Position numbers and translations under genes: made by a program | Part shown: piece by piece, positions 48,681 through 52,563 of the stretch | How the letters are laid out: every line of letters begins with the position of its first letter | Position numbering within the stretch: the first letter of the stretch is position 1 | NCBI GenBank assembly: GCA_910577115.1 | Contig: CAJTMC010000029.1 | Span: 1-52,563 of the forward strand | Reading direction: 5' to 3' | Length of the DNA stretch: 52,563 nt | DNA from: an uncultured Lachnospiraceae bacterium | GTDB lineage: Bacteria > Bacillota > Clostridia > Lachnospirales > Lachnospiraceae | The notes under the pieces: generated by a model | Seen by the model: only the letters and a program-made list of their open reading frames with translations | Told to the model about the DNA's origin: nothing | Databases searched by the model: none

Positions 48681-49610
48681 ATGGGTACAATAAAAGCAGT
48701 ATGCATCAGTGAAAAAAAGGGAACGGCAAAGAGGAATGTCGCTACGTCTGTGGTGATTGAAAATCATGGATTGGAAAATGACGCTCATGCGGGGAACTGG
48801 CACAGGCAGGTGAGTCTTTTATCTTATGAGGCTGTCGAGGCATTTCGCGCAAGGGGCGCTAAGGTAGAGGACGGTGCGTTTGGCGAAAATCTTTTGGTGG
48901 AGGGCTTTGATTTTAAAACTTATCCGGTTGGTACGGTTTTTCAATGCAATGACGTTGTTTTGGAAATCACGCAAATCGGAAAGCAATGCCATTCAGAATG
49001 TGAAATTTTTCACCAGGTAGGTGATTGCATTATGCCGCGCGAAGGGGTGTTTGCGAAGGTGCTGCATGGTGGTACAGTGTGTGTCGGCGACGAACTGCTG
49101 CTCAAGGATAAGGCGAAGTTTCGGGCAGGAGTGATAACTGCAAGTGACAAGGGCAGCCGCGGGGAGCGCGAGGACTTGAGTGGCCCTGCGATTTGTGAAA
49201 TGCTTTCGGAAAACGGTTATGAGATTGTGAGAACAGCAGTTCTTCCGGATGAGGAAGATTTGCTTTATGATGAAATCGTTCGTTTTTGCGACGAGGATCA
49301 GGTAGATGTGCTTTTTACAACAGGCGGCACAGGATTTTCGCCCAGAGACTGCACACCCGAGGCGACAATGCGTGCAGCCACGAAAAATGCGCCCGGCATT
49401 GCGGAGGCAATCAGGCAGTACAGTCTTGGCATTACACCAAGAGCAATGCTTAGCCGCGCGGCGAGTGTGATGCGGAATAAAACGTTAATTATCAATCTGC
49501 CGGGGAGCGTGAAAGCGGTAAAGGAAAGTCTGACATTTATTCTGCCGACGCTTGCGCATGGCATTGAAATCATGCGTGGGGACGCGGGGGAATGTGGGAA
49601 AGTGGAGTAG
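48681..49610 (+). CDS. MOSC domain and MogA/MoaB fusion protein
   Basis: This is a 309-residue protein. Residues 1-140 form a MOSC domain (SLLSYEAVEAF, AFGENLLVEGFDFKTYP, IGKQCHSECEIFHQVGD), which carries sulfur or binds the cofactor; the Cys residues are in the last segment. Residues about 150-309 match MogA/MoaB, which adenylates molybdopterin: RAGVITASDKGSRGERED, FTTGGTGFSPRDCTPEATMR and LIINLPGSVKAVKESL. The fusion is common in Clostridia. TGGAGG precedes the ATG. It ends the cluster, and a long-loop hairpin follows. Confidence 0.9.
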   Translation: MGTIKAVCISEKKGTAKRNVATSVVIENHGLENDAHAGNWHRQVSLLSYEAVEAFRARGAKVEDGAFGENLLVEGFDFKTYPVGTVFQCNDVVLEITQIGKQCHSECEIFHQVGDCIMPREGVFAKVLHGGTVCVGDELLLKDKAKFRAGVITASDKGSRGEREDLSGPAICEMLSENGYEIVRTAVLPDEEDLLYDEIVRFCDEDQVDVLFTTGGTGFSPRDCTPEATMRAATKNAPGIAEAIRQYSLGITPRAMLSRAASVMRNKTLIINLPGSVKAVKESLTFILPTLAHGIEIMRGDAGECGKVE

Positions 49611-49651
49611 AAAAAAACAGCTGGACCGAAAGCAGAAATTAAATAATTAGT

Positions 49652-49693
49652 CAAACTGCTGCAATATCTTGTGGAATGATTGGCAGCAGTTTG
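49652..49693. terminator. Hairpin closing the molybdenum cluster
   Basis: CAAACTGCTGC (49652-49662) pairs perfectly with GCAGCAGTTTG (49683-49693) around a 20-base loop. It sits between the end of the MOSC-mogA gene and the convergent Uma2 gene, so it may act for both. A strong T-run is missing. Confidence 0.55.
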
Positions 49694-49708
49694 TATAATT
49701 CAGATATT

Positions 49709-50263
49709 TTATACATCAATATCAAGGCTCGAAAAGTCAATCGACAAATCGTCATAAATCCCCACTTTTACGGTATCATGAAACGAATAGGTTTTTGTAG
49801 TAAACGTTCCGTCTTCCATGTTGTATACATGAATTTCACTGTTTTGCGGATCTACAATCCAGTATTCACGAACGCCGGCATCATGGTACATACTAAGCTT
49901 GGTGATATAGTCATGACTGGGATTGGAGGGTGATACAATCTCAATAATCCAGTCAGGCGCGCCGCTGCAGCCTTTATTGGTAAGCTTATTCCTGTCACAA
50001 ATAACGGATATATCAGGCTCTACGATATCTGTCCTGTCACGAAACAATTTTACGGCAAACGGAGCAGGATAAACGCGGCAGGGACCGCCTTTTGCCTTAA
50101 TATAATTAAGAATGGTTCCTGATAGTTCCATTAATAGCTCCTGATGTACTCTGCTGGGAGAAGACATATTGTAAAATTGTCCGTTAATCAGCTCAGCCCT
50201 GACATTTTCCGGGAGATTGTAATAATCTTCCTCAGTATAGTTCTTTTCTTGTGGTAATGCCAT
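49709..50263 (-). CDS. Uma2-family (DUF820) putative nuclease
   Basis: This 184-residue protein starts at the ATG at 50263, with AAAGGA ten bases before; a GTG nine bases upstream is too close to that site. The family pattern is clear: YTEEDYYNLPENVRAELING at the start, the acidic IVEPDISVICD, and the catalytic-type PDWIIEIVSPSNPSHDYITK, a PD-(D/E)xK-like arrangement, then YWIVDPQNSEIHVY. Members are widespread, often in many copies, and their target is unknown. It stands alone. Confidence 0.85.
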   Translation of the reverse strand: MALPQEKNYTEEDYYNLPENVRAELINGQFYNMSSPSRVHQELLMELSGTILNYIKAKGGPCRVYPAPFAVKLFRDRTDIVEPDISVICDRNKLTNKGCSGAPDWIIEIVSPSNPSHDYITKLSMYHDAGVREYWIVDPQNSEIHVYNMEDGTFTTKTYSFHDTVKVGIYDDLSIDFSSLDIDV

Positions 50264-50522
50264 ATAAAACACGTCCTTTCTTGGTAACAGCCATTTTGTT
50301 TTTCACTTTAAACTATTTTCTTTTATCTTCACCACTACCATACCACAAATTCAGGAAAATAAACAGAACGAAAACGATTTTTCAATGTTTTTGACAGCCT
50401 GTTTTTGTTTGTAAGAGAATGCAAATTAACTTTTGCAAATAAAAATAGATGCATGGACAGATGTGTGTCTATGTGGTTTGTTATAATCAGTATAATGAAA
50501 CACGAAAAGGAGCCAACTGTTG

Positions 50523-50744
50523 TCAGGTATCTTCTTCCTCAGGAGAGTTCACCGTTTCAAACAGGTCGCCTACGGGGCAGTCTAAAATCCTGCTGAGCTT
50601 TTCAATATTTTCATAGCGGATGGAACGCGTTTCGTTATTAATGAGCTTGGAAAAATTCTGATAGCTCATTTCCATCTGCTTAAAAAGCCAGTATTTGGTA
50701 TGATGTTGTTCCTCTAAAATGTCTAAAACCCGCAAACGTACCAT
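50523..50744 (-). CDS. Small Cro/CI-type regulator
   Basis: This 73-residue protein is counted from the ATG at 50744, which has AGGAGGA upstream; an in-frame extension to 50795 has no site. The helix-turn-helix is LDILEEQHHTKYWLFKQMEM, SYQNFSKLINNETRS and IEKLSRILDCPVGDLFE. It resembles the short YozG-like regulators. It is divergent from the WYL regulator gene, 156 bases away. Its 3' neighbour is the Uma2 gene on the same strand, 259 bases on. The tail has an acidic end (VNSPEEEDT). Confidence 0.85.
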   Translation of the reverse strand: MVRLRVLDILEEQHHTKYWLFKQMEMSYQNFSKLINNETRSIRYENIEKLSRILDCPVGDLFETVNSPEEEDT

Positions 50745-50900
50745 TGGGACTCCTCCTGTTTTTGTTTTATTATAACTGTTAAAAATCGCTTGCATAACTC
50801 ATGTTTGGATTATATAATGAATTTATTATATAATTTATACATTATAGTTTATGTGAAAATTTTGCAGTATCGCGGTACAAGGCTTCGGAATGGAGGAAAA

Positions 50901-51872
50901 ATGAGCACAGAGAACGAATTTGAGAAAAACGGGAAAATGGAGCGCATTCTTGGTATGTATACAACACTAATGAACGGCGGTTCCCTATATAAAGCACAAG
51001 AGGCAGAAAAATACGGCGTGAGTGCCAGAAGTATTCAGCGGGATATTGAGGAGATTCGAAATTTTCTGTCGTTCAATGTTGCAAACACTGGCGTTATCAA
51101 CACCGTAGAGTACGACCGCACAAGGGACAGCTATCATCTTGTGCAGGCAGCCCATATGAAGTTTACAAACAGTGAAATCCTTGCAATCTGTAAAATCCTT
51201 TTGGACAGTAGGGCATTTACAAAGAAGGAAATGGATTCGATGCTGCAGCGGTTGGTGGACTGCTGTGTCAAGCCGGAGAATCATAAAATGGTTAAAGAGT
51301 TGATTCAAAATGAACAGTTTTATTATGTACCGCCGCAGCACAATACGGTCTTTATTGACACGATGTGGAAAATCGGCGAGGCGATACAGAAGTGTCGTTA
51401 CATAGAAATTGAGTATCAGAAAATGAAAGGGCAGGAGGTTGTTAAACGTAAATTGAAACCGGTTTCAATTTTGTTTTCAGAGTTTTATTTTTACATGACG
51501 GCATTCATTGACGACGCAGATGAAGTTAGGGAGCATTTTGATGTGATGAATGATTCGTTTCCTACGATTTACCGGATTGACCGCATCAAGAAATTGAAGA
51601 TTTTGAGAGAGCAGTTCCATATTCCGTACAAAGACCGTTTTGAGGAGGGAGAGTTTCGCAAGAGAGTGCAGTTTATGTATGGCGGGAAGCTACAGCGCGT
51701 GAAGTTCCGGTATAAGGGAGATTCCATAGAAGCGGTGAAGGACAGGCTGCCGACGGCGGAGGTTATCCGGCATGATGAGGACGGGTATGTTGTGACGGCG
51801 GAGGTGTTTGGGAAAGGGATTGGGATGTGGCTGCGGAGTCAGGGGGAAATGGTGGAGGTGATGGAGATATAA
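50901..51872 (+). CDS. WYL-domain transcriptional regulator
   Basis: This is a 323-residue protein. The N-terminal winged helix (about 10-65) has MYTTLMNGGSLYKAQEAEKY and GVSARSIQRDIEEIRNFLS. The WYL domain (about 150-235) has YIEIEYQKMKGQEVVKRKLK and FYFYMTAFIDDADEVREHFD. A C-terminal WCX part follows. WYL proteins sense a small ligand, often nucleic-acid derived, and some control defence genes. GGAGGAAA precedes the ATG at 50901. No defence genes are seen beside it in the window. Confidence 0.87.
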   Translation: MSTENEFEKNGKMERILGMYTTLMNGGSLYKAQEAEKYGVSARSIQRDIEEIRNFLSFNVANTGVINTVEYDRTRDSYHLVQAAHMKFTNSEILAICKILLDSRAFTKKEMDSMLQRLVDCCVKPENHKMVKELIQNEQFYYVPPQHNTVFIDTMWKIGEAIQKCRYIEIEYQKMKGQEVVKRKLKPVSILFSEFYFYMTAFIDDADEVREHFDVMNDSFPTIYRIDRIKKLKILREQFHIPYKDRFEEGEFRKRVQFMYGGKLQRVKFRYKGDSIEAVKDRLPTAEVIRHDEDGYVVTAEVFGKGIGMWLRSQGEMVEVMEI

Positions 51873-51991
51873 TGTTCTATCAGGAAAATCTATCATGTAA
51901 GGTAAATAATGCAAAATGCAGTCATTTAAACAAGAAATTTGCTGATGATGCAAAACATTCTAAAAGGAAATTAGGCTTAAAGAAAGTGTAA
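51872..51991 (+). CDS. Possible 39-residue ORF after the WYL gene
   Basis: The ATG overlaps the WYL stop (TAATG), and the frame runs 39 codons, giving a Lys- and Asn-rich peptide ending in RKLGLKKV. It resembles nothing I recognise and has no clear ribosome site beyond the overlap. It lies in the 332-base AT-rich stretch 51873-52204, where I see no other gene. Confidence 0.2.
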   Translation: MFYQENLSCKVNNAKCSHLNKKFADDAKHSKRKLGLKKV

Positions 51992-52204
51992 AAGTAGAAA
52001 CAGCTACTTAATGATAAGCTAATAAAATCAGACATAAAGAATTGTGTGGGTACAAGACATAACTTTTGGGATATAGGAATTAGAAAATGTAAAAAGAATA
52101 ATAAAAAATATACTTTGTCATTATGAAAGGCTGTACTGCTTGGAATAGAATTTGTATGATAAAAAAATTGTATTATGGAATGAGATAACGGAGGAATTAT
52201 AACA

Positions 52205-52516
52205 ATGGCGAAAACAATTAAATTTAATCTTATTTGTGACAATAAACCGATCCGTACGATTGAAGATTTGCAAAATAATTTTTCAATTGAGGATGTGTTG
52301 GAATATTATGATAACCGACTGCTGCACAGATGGCTTGAAGTACGTGGTTATGAAGAAGAGCTGGAAAAAGTAAGAGCCATTACAACTGACAGTCCAGATG
52401 ATCCGATTGAAGTTGCGAAACAATTAATAAAAATTTTTAATGTTATTACACCACTTTACAACTTATTAAAACAACCACAACACTGTTTAACCAGCCGTTG
52501 TAAGACTTTTATATAG
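52205..52516 (+). pseudogene. Conserved-type protein of unknown function, 3' end replaced
   Basis: The start KTIKFNLICDNKPIRTIEDL, QNNFSIEDVLEYYDNRLLHR and WLEVRGYEEELEKV is a pattern I associate with the N-termini of a family of larger uncharacterised proteins in Firmicutes and Bacteroides. After LIKIFNVIT the sequence no longer fits that family, and it ends with TPLYNLLKQPQHCLTSRCKT and a stop at 52514-52516. The last part is antisense to an open frame that enters from the right edge, so the gene looks interrupted by another element. A CGGAGG site precedes the ATG. Function unknown. Confidence 0.55.
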
Positions 52517-52563
52517 GCACTTGATTTTATGCCTGTTTCGATATTTTGCAGCAAATTGGCATA
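52456..52563 (-). CDS. 3' end of an unrecognised gene entering from the right edge
   Basis: On the minus strand a frame open to the window edge ends at a TAA at 52456-52458. The 35 residues include ANLLQNIETGIKSSAYIKVL and a Cys-rich end (KQCCGCFNKL). Its end overlaps the abnormal tail of the 52205 gene, so it may be the C-terminus of a transposase or other mobile-element protein. Too little is present to name it. Confidence 0.3.
   Translation of the reverse strand, partial: YANLLQNIETGIKSSAYIKVLQRLVKQCCGCFNKL

Noticed and set aside
50391..50420. TTGACA at about 50391 as a promoter
   Set aside because: No acceptable -10 element lies at 16-18 bases from it.
50405..50596. Open frame on + across the divergent regulator gene
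   Set aside because: It lies largely antisense to the minus-strand Cro/CI-type gene, with no protein-like pattern. A TATAAT-like element at 50491 may give an antisense transcript, but I see no other support.
1..52563. CRISPR arrays, tRNA and rRNA genes
   Set aside because: I saw no regularly spaced repeats, no cloverleaf with a T-arm consensus and no rRNA sequence in the gaps.

Overview
The window looks like a chromosomal segment of a gut-type Lachnospiraceae (Clostridia, low-to-moderate GC). This rests on AGGAGG-type ribosome sites, consensus sigma-A promoters with 16-17 base spacers, frequent GTG/TTG starts, an Agr-type peptide quorum system, EAL/GGDEF proteins, DUF4125 and SAM-dependent genes typical of that family. 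It is an inference from content; no 16S rRNA or other typing gene is present, and I see no tRNA, rRNA or CRISPR.

Layout. 1-2660: AT-rich 3' tip of an RHS/YD-repeat polymorphic toxin gene, followed by a row of displaced toxin ends and immunity genes (DUF4279, Imm53-like, two Imm32-like). Copied linker and immunity-gene fragments show that the row grew by recombination. 2849-16609: cell-surface polysaccharide genes (phosphohexomutase, GtrA, three family 2 glycosyltransferases, an initiating sugar-phosphate transferase, an LCP ligase, glmS) ending with an HtrA protease and a ClpX-like unfoldase. 16658-25981: a collapsed membrane-protein remnant, a methyltransferase, a large TPR/nucleotidyltransferase-like/DUF4125 protein, argC, an RsmF-type rRNA methylase and two MATE exporters in tandem. 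26149-29752: an Agr quorum-sensing locus. A Cro/CI-type regulator and agrA-agrC run on +, agrB-agrD run on -, and a second Cro/CI-type regulator is divergent from agrB across two matching dyads. The 49-residue AgrD is shorter than a usual ORF cutoff. 29855-32036: the paired radical-SAM and DUF4130-type DNA-repair-linked genes. 32047-34924: a LacI-type regulator divergent from an L-fucose/L-arabinose isomerase-family gene, with a likely operator. 35020-40067: two PAS- or GAF-like/GGDEF/EAL proteins around an M18 aminopeptidase. 40218-49610: ten consecutive genes for molybdenum cofactor and molybdate uptake (fdhD, moeA, mobA-mobB fusion, a MoeA-like protein, moaC, modA, modB, modC, moaA, MOSC-mogA fusion). 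49709-end: Uma2-type nuclease, a small regulator, a WYL regulator and a conserved-type gene apparently cut off by something entering from the right edge.

How it fits together. The surface genes would make a lipid-linked glycan and attach it to the wall. The Agr locus would make and sense a cyclic peptide whose ring is predicted to be Cys-Thr-Phe-Phe-Phe. The molybdenum cluster would import molybdate (ModABC), build the pterin (MoaA, MoaC), insert the metal (MogA, MoeA), attach the nucleotide (MobA) and sulfurate it (FdhD); MoaD and MoaE are not in the window. Two near-identical hairpins, one before modB and one before the MOSC-mogA gene, are the best candidate for an undescribed regulatory element. 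The RHS tip also carries an in-phase A-AAA-AAG heptamer exactly where its toxin domain changes frame.
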